Positions 1 through 6,104 of a stretch of 7,040 nucleotides of DNA are shown here, one piece after another. Both the position numbers and the translations under genes were made by a program. The stretch's first letter is position 1, and each line of letters begins with the position of its first letter. The stretch comes from Stagnihabitans sp043738565 (GTDB lineage Bacteria; Pseudomonadota; Alphaproteobacteria; Rhodobacterales; Rhodobacteraceae), in contig JAYUGA010000036.1 of assembly GCA_043738565.1 (NCBI GenBank), positions 1-7,040 of the forward strand. The letters are read 5' to 3'. Under the pieces are notes generated by a model, which did no database searches, had not been told where the DNA came from, and worked only from the letters and a program-made list of their open reading frames with translations.

Positions 1-373
1 GATCGCCGCCATGCAGCACGCCCGCGACCACATCGCCGATCACCAAAGCCGCCTGAAGCCCGGCGTTTCGATCCGCGATCTGGTCCACCACGGCCACCAA
101 TTGGCCCCGGAATACTGGAAACAGAAATACTCCTGCAAAATGCACGGCGTCGGCCTGTGCGACGAATGGCCCTACGTCCCCTATCCCGACGCGTGGGTCG
201 AAGGCAGCTTCAACCACACCCTGCAACCCGGCATGACCCTCTGTGTCGAGGCTCTGGTCTCCCCCGAAGGCGGCACCTTCTCGATCAAGCTGGAGGATCA
301 AATCCTCATCACCGAGAACGGCTGCGAAAACCTGACCAAATACCCGTTCGATGCAGCCCTGATGGGAAACTGA
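1..373 (+). CDS. dddP: DddP-like M24-family metalloenzyme (DMSP lyase candidate), C-terminal part
   Basis: Partial gene: the reading frame (first full codon at base 2) is open at the window edge and ends at TGA 371-373, leaving 123 residues. They form the C-terminal half of a pita-bread (M24, Xaa-Pro peptidase) fold. Visible metal ligands are His (143-145, in HGVGLCDEW), Glu (248-250, in CVEAL) and Glu (293-295, in KLEDQ). Counted from the His, the Glu residues lie at +35 and +50, which is the spacing of H371, E406 and E421 as I recall them for Ruegeria DddP. An Asp at +6 (161-163) fits the catalytic D377, where ordinary M24 peptidases usually have a different residue. A Tyr at -5 (128-130) fits Y366. 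DddP cleaves dimethylsulfoniopropionate to DMS and acrylate. The two Asp-rich metal motifs lie outside the window. An uncharacterised M24 paralogue remains possible. M24 membership is near certain; DddP identity is probable. Confidence 0.68.
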   Translation, partial: IAAMQHARDHIADHQSRLKPGVSIRDLVHHGHQLAPEYWKQKYSCKMHGVGLCDEWPYVPYPDAWVEGSFNHTLQPGMTLCVEALVSPEGGTFSIKLEDQILITENGCENLTKYPFDAALMGN

Positions 374-450
374 CCCCACCGCCGCCAGCCGCAGGCGCCA
401 GCTCCGTCTTGGGCCCCCGGCCCCCCTTCTTGGGCGCATTCCTCTGCCCG

Positions 451-546
451 TCAGTGCCGCCGTGATCCTTGCCGCGTCCCGCTTGGCAGCCCGGCCCAGA
501 CCGTTCCCGCCATCAGCGCCGCTGCCAAAATCCATCCCCGCATCAT
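451..546 (-). CDS. possible 31-aa exported peptide (doubtful)
   Basis: This short minus-strand frame begins at ATG 546-544, the second of two tandem ATGs, with a GGAGG-like ribosome site 8 bases ahead of it (5 ahead of the first ATG). The product opens MRGWILAAALMAGTVWA, which resembles a signal peptide with an Ala-X-Ala-type end, and then carries only about 14 more residues before the stop. A different frame stays open past that stop and reads a hydrophilic Gly/Lys-rich tail, so a longer protein broken by a one-base difference is conceivable; the C-rich tracts at 413-426 are a likely place for sequence error. I recognise no family. Support is limited to the ribosome site and the hydrophobic start, so it may be chance. 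Confidence 0.22.
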   Translation of the reverse strand: MMRGWILAAALMAGTVWAGLPSGTRQGSRRH

Positions 547-775
547 CCGCCCCTCCGCTTTGCTGCGAGCCTGAATCCATGCCGCCATCACGGAAACCTG
601 CAAAACTTTGACCAATCCGCACGCCCGGTTAACCCGCATCCATCTTCCAAACCGTATAGACGCAAGGAAGACGCGATCAAGACCGGTTCAAGACAGCGCA
701 ATCCCCCGTCATATCAGCCCGTTAACCATGTTTTCCGTCCCGATTCGCGACATCTGCCAAAAACCCCGTCCCGCC

Positions 776-804
776 TTGCACCCGGCCCTACGCCACACTA
801 AAGG
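776..804 (+). promoter_or_regulatory. weak sigma70-like promoter candidate for purB
   Basis: TTGCAC (776-781) and TAAAGG (799-804) are separated by 17 bases and would place the transcript start about 20 bases before the purB ATG. The -35 element is a fair match to TTGACA; the -10 match is poor. A GAAAGG purine stretch about 8 bases before the ATG at 832 could serve as the ribosome site. This is a pattern match only. Confidence 0.25.
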
Positions 805-831
805 GAAGCTGCCCCGGCGAAAGGCCCTCAG

Positions 832-2139
832 ATGATCCCGCGCTATTCCCGTCCCGACATGGTTGCCCTCTGGTCGCCCGAAACCAAGTTCAAGATCTGG
901 TTCGAGATCGAGGCCCACGCCTGCGACGCCCTCGCCGCCCTAGGCGTCATCCCCAAAGCCAATGCCGAGGCGGTGTGGAAAGCCCGCGACACCGAATTCG
1001 ATGTCGCCCGCATCGACGAGATTGAGGCCGTGACCAAGCATGATGTCATCGCCTTCCTGACCCATCTGGCCGAAATCATCGGCCCCGACGCGGCCCGCTT
1101 CGTGCATCAGGGCATGACCTCGTCCGACGTGCTGGACACGACCTTCAACCTCCAGCTCGTCCGCGCTTCCGACCTTCTTCTCAAAGGCTTGGACCGCGTT
1201 CTTCATGCTCTCAAAACCCGCGCGTTCGAGCATAAGTATACCGCCCGCATCGGCCGCAGCCACGGCATCCATGCCGAACCGACCACGATGGGCCTGACCT
1301 TCGCCCGCTTCTATGCCGAGATGTCGCGCAACCGCGCCCGCCTGCTGAACGCCCGCGCCGAGATTGCGACCGGCGCCATCTCCGGCGCGGTCGGCACCTT
1401 CGCCAACATCGACCCCGCCGTCGAGGAACACGTCTGCGCCGCCTTGGGCCTGACCCCCGAACCGATCTCCACCCAGGTCATCCCCCGCGACCGCCACGCC
1501 ATGTTCTTTGCCACCCTCGGCGTCATAGCCTCCTCGATCGAAAACGTCGTCACCGAAATCCGCCACATGCAGCGCACCGAAGTCCTTGAAGCCGAAGAGT
1601 TTTTCGCGCCCGGCCAAAAAGGCTCCTCCGCCATGCCGCACAAACGCAACCCGGTGCTGACCGAAAACCTGACCGGCCTCGCCCGTCTTGTCCGCATGTC
1701 CGTGATGCCCGCTTTGGAAAACGTCGCCCTCTGGCACGAACGTGACATCTCCCATTCCAGCGTTGAACGGACCATCGGTCCCGATACCACCATCACCCTC
1801 GATTTCGCCCTGCACCGCCTCGCGGGGGTCATCGAGAAACTGGTGATCTACCCGGCCAACATGCTGGCCAACATGAACAAATTTCGCGGCTTGGTCATGA
1901 GTCAGCGCGTCCTCCTCGCCCTGACCCAAGCCGGCGTCAACCGCGAAGACGCCTACAAACTGGTGCAGCGCAACGCGATGAAAGTCTGGGAACAAGGCGC
2001 CGATTTCAAAACCGAACTCATCGCCGACCCCGATGTAACCGCCGCCCTGACCCCCGCTGAAATCGAGGAAAAGTTCGACCTCGGCTACCACACCAAACAT
2101 GTCGATACGATCTTCGCGCGCGTCTTCACCACCCCTTAA
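832..2139 (+). CDS. purB: adenylosuccinate lyase
   Basis: A 435-residue cytoplasmic enzyme of the fumarase/aspartase superfamily. It catalyses two fumarate-releasing steps in purine synthesis: SAICAR to AICAR, and adenylosuccinate to AMP. The superfamily signature GSSAMPHKRNP is at residues 264-274, inside the flexible loop that carries the catalytic Ser (S265/S266). The HGIHAEPTT block at 144-152 holds the general acid/base His, probably H147 by alignment to B. subtilis H141. The TSSDVLDT block at 96-103 is preceded by H92, matching the family's second active-site His. The N-terminus MIPRYSRPDM is the canonical start of bacterial PurB, and length is normal (about 430), so the ATG at 832 is secure. 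No frame damage or missing key residue is seen. fliG follows after 46 bases with no clear terminator between, so read-through is possible. Confidence 0.97.
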   Translation: MIPRYSRPDMVALWSPETKFKIWFEIEAHACDALAALGVIPKANAEAVWKARDTEFDVARIDEIEAVTKHDVIAFLTHLAEIIGPDAARFVHQGMTSSDVLDTTFNLQLVRASDLLLKGLDRVLHALKTRAFEHKYTARIGRSHGIHAEPTTMGLTFARFYAEMSRNRARLLNARAEIATGAISGAVGTFANIDPAVEEHVCAALGLTPEPISTQVIPRDRHAMFFATLGVIASSIENVVTEIRHMQRTEVLEAEEFFAPGQKGSSAMPHKRNPVLTENLTGLARLVRMSVMPALENVALWHERDISHSSVERTIGPDTTITLDFALHRLAGVIEKLVIYPANMLANMNKFRGLVMSQRVLLALTQAGVNREDAYKLVQRNAMKVWEQGADFKTELIADPDVTAALTPAEIEEKFDLGYHTKHVDTIFARVFTTP

Positions 2140-2185
2140 CCGCACCCTGCGACCCTGCCTCCAGTTCAGAAGAATCGGAGGCGTC

Positions 2186-3262
2186 ATGGCCCTATCCCCC
2201 GCCCTCTTGGCCCGCGCGCCCGGTTCCGGCACGCACCCTGCCTTGGCCAATATGTCGCGCGCCCGGCTCACCAGCCCGCGTGAAAAGGCGGCGATCATTG
2301 TGCGGCTCCTGCTGGCCGAAGGTGCGCCGCTCAAAATCTCCGGTCTGCCCGATGACATCCAGACCGCGCTCGCCGAACAGATGGGCCAGATGCGCCGGGT
2401 TGACCGCGCCACCCTCAAGGCGGTGGTAGAGGATTTCTTGCAGGAATTCGAACAGGTTGGCCTGTCTTTTCCCGGCGGCCTTGCCGGGGCGCTGTCGATC
2501 ATGGATGGCCATATGTCCACCGGGGCCGCCACCCGCCTGCGCCGGATGACCGGCAGCGCCTCGACCATCGATCCCTGGGAACGGCTGAACGCCATGCCGG
2601 TCGAGGTTCTGATCCCCGCCCTCGCCGAGGAAAGCATCGAGGTGGCCGCCGTCGTCCTCTCCAAACTGCCGGTGCCCAAGGCCGCCGAATTGCTCGGCAA
2701 ACTGCCGGGCGACAAAGCGCGGGCCGTGGCCTATGCGGTGTCGCTGACCGGCAATGTCGACCCCGACACCGTCCGCCGCATCGGGATTTCGCTGGCCACC
2801 CAGCTCGATGCCCAGCCGCTCAAGGCTTTCGCCATCGCACCCGGGGAACGGGTCGGTGCCATCCTGAATGTAACCGCCTCAAATACCCGCGACAACGTAT
2901 TGAAAAGCCTACAGGAAACCGATTCAACCTTTGCCGAGATCGTGCGGCGCAGCATCTTCACCTTCGAACATATCGCCGAACGGCTTGCGGCCCGCGACGT
3001 GTCCAAAGTGGTCCGCATCGTCGATCAGCGCATCCTCGTGACCGCGCTTGCCGCCGCACAGGACAATCCGGGTCAGATGCCTTCCGCCGAACATATCCTG
3101 ACCAACTTGTCACAACGCATGGCGCACGGTCTGCGCGAAGAAATGGCGCAGCGCGGCAAGATCAAGGAAAAGGATGCGGAAGAGGCGATGTCGGCCACGA
3201 TCAGCGCGATCCGCCAGCTTGAAGGTGTTGGCGAACTGGTCCTGATCACCTCCGACGAATGA
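2186..3262 (+). CDS. fliG: FliG-like flagellar motor switch protein, isolated and divergent
   Basis: A 358-residue soluble protein with the three-part FliG layout: FliG_N from about residue 28 (SPREKAAIIVRLLL), the middle domain about 125-215, and the torque-generating C-terminal domain about 240-345. FliG sits on the MS ring and contacts FliM and the stator. The start at 2186 is chosen because GGAGG lies just upstream (2177-2181); the frame extends upstream into purB. The middle-domain EHPQ motif, which binds FliM, aligns to E149-S150-I151-E152, so only the Glu is kept. In the C-terminal domain E. coli R281, D288, D289 and R297 align to R311, E318, E319 and K327 (charge kept), while K264 aligns to A289; about five extra residues lie between. 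No flagellar gene is adjacent. Family membership is confident; whether it works in a flagellar motor is open. Alignments were made from memory. Confidence 0.88.
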   Translation: MALSPALLARAPGSGTHPALANMSRARLTSPREKAAIIVRLLLAEGAPLKISGLPDDIQTALAEQMGQMRRVDRATLKAVVEDFLQEFEQVGLSFPGGLAGALSIMDGHMSTGAATRLRRMTGSASTIDPWERLNAMPVEVLIPALAEESIEVAAVVLSKLPVPKAAELLGKLPGDKARAVAYAVSLTGNVDPDTVRRIGISLATQLDAQPLKAFAIAPGERVGAILNVTASNTRDNVLKSLQETDSTFAEIVRRSIFTFEHIAERLAARDVSKVVRIVDQRILVTALAAAQDNPGQMPSAEHILTNLSQRMAHGLREEMAQRGKIKEKDAEEAMSATISAIRQLEGVGELVLITSDE

Positions 3263-3291
3263 GGATACCCGCCCTTCACTTCACTTTTTTT
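3257..3291 (+). terminator. possible intrinsic terminator after fliG
   Basis: GAATGAGG (3257-3264, including the fliG stop codon) can pair with CTTCA-C-TTC (3274-3282). This gives an eight-pair stem with one bulged C (3279), one G-U pair and a nine-base loop. Two bases later a run of seven T (3285-3291) follows. The stem is weak for a GC-rich genome, but the T7 run directly after it fits Rho-independent termination of the purB-fliG side. Confidence 0.38.
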
Positions 3292-3320
3292 CGCAGAAGA
3301 ATTCCGCATAGCCCGCAAAA

Positions 3321-3382
3321 CCAAATTCCCCGACTGGCCTTGTCGCCCGGAACTCTCCGCAGTAGCGTCGCCGCGAATTTGG
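3321..3382. repeat. 8-bp inverted repeat upstream of the DMT transporter
   Basis: CCAAATTC (3321-3328) and GAATTTGG (3375-3382) are exact inverted copies separated by 46 bases, ending 13 bases before the TTG start at 3396. The right arm is directly followed by the CCCCGAGG ribosome-site region. It could be paired operator half-sites, a long-loop RNA stem that hides the ribosome site, or chance. Confidence 0.25.
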
Positions 3383-3395
3383 CCCCGAGGCGACC

Positions 3396-4275
3396 TTGCC
3401 CAACCCGGCCGCCGTTCCCGCCCATGCGACCCGCAACGGCATCGTGTTCATGGCCCTCGCCCTCTTTGCTTTCACCGCAATGGATGCCGTGGCCAAAGGC
3501 CTTGTCGCCCATTGCCCCACGGTCGAGGTGATCTGGGCCCGCTTCGTTGGCCATCTCGCCTTCGTCCTTCTGTACCTTGGCCGCCGCACCGGACCCGCCC
3601 TGAAAACCCGCTGCCCCTGGTGGGACCTCGCCCGCTCTCTGACACAGCTTGGTGCCACCGCGTTCTTCTTTGCCAGCCTCAACTTCATCGGCTTGGCCGA
3701 GGCTACCGCACTGGCCGACATCAACCCGATCCTGATCAGCCTCGGTGCCGCGCTGTTTCTGGGCGAGCGACTCAGCCTCCAGCGCCCGATCGGGGTCGGC
3801 GGGGCGCTGATCGGCGCGCTGATCGTGATCCGCCCCGGCATCGGCGTCCTCAGTCCCACCGCCCCTCGCCTGCGCCTTCAGCTATGCCGGCAACATGCTT
3901 TTGACCCGGCTGGTCGGGTCGCGCGAAAGCCCCTGGGCCGCGATGATCTATGCCGCCCTCTTTGGCAGCATCCTGTCTTCGCTGATCGTGCCGTTCTACT
4001 GGGTGCCGATTGCCACCGCCGACCTGCCAACCTTCGCCCTGCTCGGCGCCCTGGGTGCCACAGCCCAGCTTTTCATCATCCGCATCTATTCGCTGGCCGA
4101 GGCGGCGGCGATTGTCCCGTTCGGCTATCTCGACATCGTGTTCGCCGGCCTCTGGTCCATCGTGATCTTTGCCGAATTCCCTGACCGCTTCACGATTTTC
4201 GGTGCGCTTGTGATCGCGGCGGCAGGTCTTTATGTCTGGCGTCAGGAAATGACCGCACCAAGCCCCGCGGTTTGA
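3396..4275 (+). pseudogene. DMT (EamA) family transporter, broken by a +1 frameshift
   Basis: This is an inner-membrane drug/metabolite transporter of ten helices in two EamA repeats; the substrate cannot be read from sequence. The start is TTG at 3396 with GAGG (3387-3390) five bases upstream; the first helix begins around residue 14. The frame from 3396 gives helices 1-5 up to GVLSPTA (ending 3863), then turns into Arg/Pro-rich nonsense. The next frame resumes at 3865 with LACAFSYAGNMLLTRL and supplies helices 6-10, ending at TGA 4273-4275. Skipping one C of the CCCC run at 3862-3865 restores a 292-residue protein, a normal family length. Either the gene is recently inactivated or the base is a sequencing error in a homopolymer; codon use downstream still looks coding, which fits an error or a very recent event. 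Its stop overlaps the acyltransferase start. Confidence 0.85.
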
Positions 4276-5159
4276 AAGCGCCCTTGCCCAAGACAAGCTC
4301 CCCGCTGTTCAAAGCCGCCGCCTGGTTGCAAAATCTGGTGCTCGGCAGCCTGATTTCTGCCATGCGGCTGTTGCCCTATGCCACCCGCATCGCTTTTGGC
4401 GGCTGGCTGATGCGCCGCCTGATCGCGCCACTTGCCGGCTATGACAGGCGGGTGCGCGAAAATCTGACACTGGTCTGGCCGGAGCTTCCTGCCGACCGCA
4501 TCCCGGCCCTGATGCAGGCGGTCTGCGACAATGTCGGACGAACCCTCGCCGAACTCTATTCTCCCAATGAATTCAAGGCTATCGTCGCCACATCTCCGCT
4601 GCTTGGCACCGGGCTGGAACCAATCCTTGCGGCGCAAAGACAAGGTCGCGGCGTCATCCTGGTCTCCGGCCATTTCGGCAACCATGACATTGCCCGTGCC
4701 GTGCTGGCCGCCCGTGGCCTTGCCGTCGCCGCCCTCTACAAGCCGCAACGCAACCCCTATTTCAACCGCCACTTCGCCGCGACCATCACCGCCATCTCCG
4801 CCCCCCTGTTTCCCCGCGGGCGGCGAGGTCTGGCCGATCTGGTCACCCATCTGAAAAAGGGCGGCATGCTGGGCATGCTGATCGACCAGCACATGCGTCA
4901 CGGTGCGGCGCTCAACTTCCTCGGCCATCGCGCCCTGACGGCGCTGTCGGCGGCCGAACTTGCCCTGAAATACGACTGCCTGCTGGTCCCGGTCTACGGC
5001 ATCCGCCAGCCCGACGGCCTGCATTTTGACCTGCTGATCGAACCCGCGATCCCGCATACCGACGCTACCCAAATGACCCAGGCCCTGAATGACAGCCTGT
5101 CCGCCCAGGTTCGCGCCCATCCCGAACAATGGTTCTGGGTCCATCGCCGCTGGAAGTGA
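4272..5159 (+). CDS. LpxL/HtrB-type lipid A (lysophospholipid) acyltransferase
   Basis: A 295-residue membrane-associated acyltransferase of the Lip_A_acyltrans family, which adds a secondary acyl chain to lipid A precursors at the inner membrane. The catalytic HX4D/E motif is HFGNHD, His134 to Asp139, preceded by GVILVSG as usual. Downstream are the family's basic block YKPQRNPYFNR, the LIDQHMRHG segment and the LVPVYGIR strand. A hydrophobic N-terminal stretch (about residues 18-50) fits membrane anchoring. The TTG start at 4272 overlaps the transporter stop (TTGA) and has no clear Shine-Dalgarno site, suggesting translational coupling. The alternative ATG at 4362 would cut into the conserved N-terminal region and has no better ribosome site. 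I cannot tell which acyl position or donor it uses, so no symbol is given. Kdo-dependent LpxL, LpxM-like or ornithine-lipid-type relatives are alternatives. Confidence 0.87.
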   Translation: MKAPLPKTSSPLFKAAAWLQNLVLGSLISAMRLLPYATRIAFGGWLMRRLIAPLAGYDRRVRENLTLVWPELPADRIPALMQAVCDNVGRTLAELYSPNEFKAIVATSPLLGTGLEPILAAQRQGRGVILVSGHFGNHDIARAVLAARGLAVAALYKPQRNPYFNRHFAATITAISAPLFPRGRRGLADLVTHLKKGGMLGMLIDQHMRHGAALNFLGHRALTALSAAELALKYDCLLVPVYGIRQPDGLHFDLLIEPAIPHTDATQMTQALNDSLSAQVRAHPEQWFWVHRRWK

Positions 5160-5165
5160 AGCCCG

Positions 5166-5242
5166 CCCGGTCAGCACCGGGTCATCGCCGCCATTCACAT
5201 TGGCCCAAATATCCCACGGGGCTGCGGGGTGTGAAACCCGTG
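5166..5242. terminator. weak hairpins between convergent genes
   Basis: The 117-base gap between the acyltransferase and the DUF1223 gene holds two inverted repeats. CCCGGT/ACCGGG (5166-5171 and 5176-5181) has a four-base loop. CACGGG/CCCGTG (5215-5220 and 5237-5242) has a sixteen-base loop. Neither is followed by a T tract on either strand. They may help end transcription from both sides, but intrinsic termination is not shown. Confidence 0.25.
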
Positions 5243-5276
5243 CGAAGCTCGATGCAGCTCACCGGCGGTTGTGGCC

Positions 5277-5981
5277 CTACTTCAGCACCGAAGCCGCATA
5301 GATCAGCCCCGGCCCATCGGCCTGCAAGATCACCACCACCGGATCATCGCCCGTCACCGGCAGCGCCATCTGCAAATCCTGCGGCCCCGACCATTCGCCC
5401 ACCCGGCTCCACGAGGTGACGATATTGGTGTATTCCATCACCATCCCGGCGTTTTCGCCGTATTCGATCTTCACCATCTGCTTGGGGCGGTAGCGCACCA
5501 ACTGCACGTTCAACGGCTCGGTCAGCGGCGGATCGGCACTCGCGGTGACGTAGATCGTCCCGCCATCGCGCGTCAGTTGCAGGGTCACAATCTTTGTCGC
5601 CATCTGATGACGGCGGATATTGCCTTCCACCTTCATCGGGTTGGTGCCTTCCACCCGTTCGACCCCCCCCACAATCATTTGCGGCGTATAAATCGTGTTG
5701 CTGCCCGCGTCCCTGGCATAGGCTTTCTGCCGCAGAGTGTACTTCGGATCGGCAAACATGTCGGTCCAGCCGATGTAATCCCAGTAGTCGATGTGCAGCG
5801 CCAGCGCGATCACGCCGGGGTCGGTCGCCAGTTCGGTCAGGTAGGCATCGGCCGGCGGACAGGAGGAACAGCCTTGCGAGGTGTAAAGCTCCACCACCGT
5901 CCCGGCCACGCCCTGTGCGGCGACCTGTCCCGAAGTGGCAAGCCAGACGCCGATCAGACCCGTGATGGCTTGTTTCAACAT
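5277..5981 (-). CDS. DUF1223 exported thioredoxin-like protein
   Basis: A 234-residue protein with an N-terminal signal peptide (hydrophobic residues about 5-22, likely cleavage near VAA-Q or AAQ-G), so it should act in the periplasm. The mature part starts with the DUF1223 core: VVELYTSQGCSSCPPAD with a CXXC pair at C38-C41, then HIDYWDYIGW (63-72), and TPQMIVGG with Pro100 in the position of the thioredoxin cis-Pro. The C-terminal half is beta-rich with no recognised domain. The CXXC plus cis-Pro suggests thiol-disulfide chemistry, but the family has no established substrate that I know of. The ATG at 5981 is preceded by a GGGGA purine stretch about 11 bases away. It is convergent with the acyltransferase, and the IS element begins about 105 bases upstream of its start. 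Confidence 0.9.
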   Translation of the reverse strand: MLKQAITGLIGVWLATSGQVAAQGVAGTVVELYTSQGCSSCPPADAYLTELATDPGVIALALHIDYWDYIGWTDMFADPKYTLRQKAYARDAGSNTIYTPQMIVGGVERVEGTNPMKVEGNIRRHQMATKIVTLQLTRDGGTIYVTASADPPLTEPLNVQLVRYRPKQMVKIEYGENAGMVMEYTNIVTSWSRVGEWSGPQDLQMALPVTGDDPVVVILQADGPGLIYAASVLK

Positions 5982-6012
5982 GTCGCTATCCGTCCCCTTG
6001 CCGCATCATCAG

Positions 6013-6041
6013 TCCTAACCTCTTGCGCCATTTGCAGCCAA
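6013..6041 (-). promoter_or_regulatory. weak promoter candidate for the DUF1223 gene
   Basis: Read on the minus strand, TTGGCT (6041-6036) and TTAGGA (6018-6013) are 17 bases apart and lie 32-60 bases before the ATG at 5981. Both boxes match the sigma70 consensus only partly. The site lies between the gene and the IS, so if real the gene keeps its own promoter despite the insertion. Confidence 0.2.
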
Positions 6042-6086
6042 TCAAGGTTTTGCGAGGCTGATGCCCCGAATGTTTCACGCTTTCGT

Positions 6087-6104
6087 AGGGTCTGTCCTCA
6101 TTTA
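6087..6104 (+). repeat. IS terminal inverted repeat, left copy (transposase 3' side)
   Basis: The sequence AGGGTCTGTCCTCATTTA matches the reverse complement of the right end at 17 of 18 positions; the T at 6091 is the mismatch. The homology stops sharply inside the element after ATTTA, which marks the inner border. Confidence 0.88.

Larger units (their letters stand above)
374..831. other. 458-base stretch without a confident gene
   Basis: Apart from the doubtful minus-strand peptide at 451-546 and a weak purB promoter candidate at 776-804, I see no gene here. The first part (about 374-480) is very C-rich on the + strand, with C5 and C6 tracts and an 8-base direct repeat TCTTGGGC at 407-414 and 428-435. 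No hairpin with a T tract that would end the upstream M24 gene stands out. A GGTTAACC palindrome lies at 627-634. The + strand frames crossing this stretch have no convincing ribosome sites and read as low-complexity Pro/Arg-rich peptides. Confidence 0.6.

Noticed and set aside
407..435. 8-base direct repeat TCTTGGGC in C-rich sequence
   Set aside because: Low-complexity C tracts make such short repeats likely; no third copy or regular spacing.
940..2715. A 591-codon minus-strand open frame spanning most of purB and the first half of fliG
   Set aside because: It lies opposite two clearly recognised genes, is Gly/Asp/Val-rich low-complexity sequence with no family resemblance, and results from the strong G/C third-position bias that removes stops on the opposite strand.
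3281..3859. A 192-codon minus-strand frame opposite the transporter
   Set aside because: Arg/Ala-rich reading opposite clear membrane helices; no ribosome site or family match.
4242..5198. A 318-codon minus-strand frame opposite the acyltransferase
   Set aside because: It mirrors a well-supported gene almost exactly, has Gln/Gly-rich composition and no recognisable motif; an antisense shadow.
5089..5301. Short + strand frames running out of the acyltransferase into the convergent gap
   Set aside because: They begin inside the acyltransferase and overlap the DUF1223 3' end, with no ribosome site or recognisable motif.
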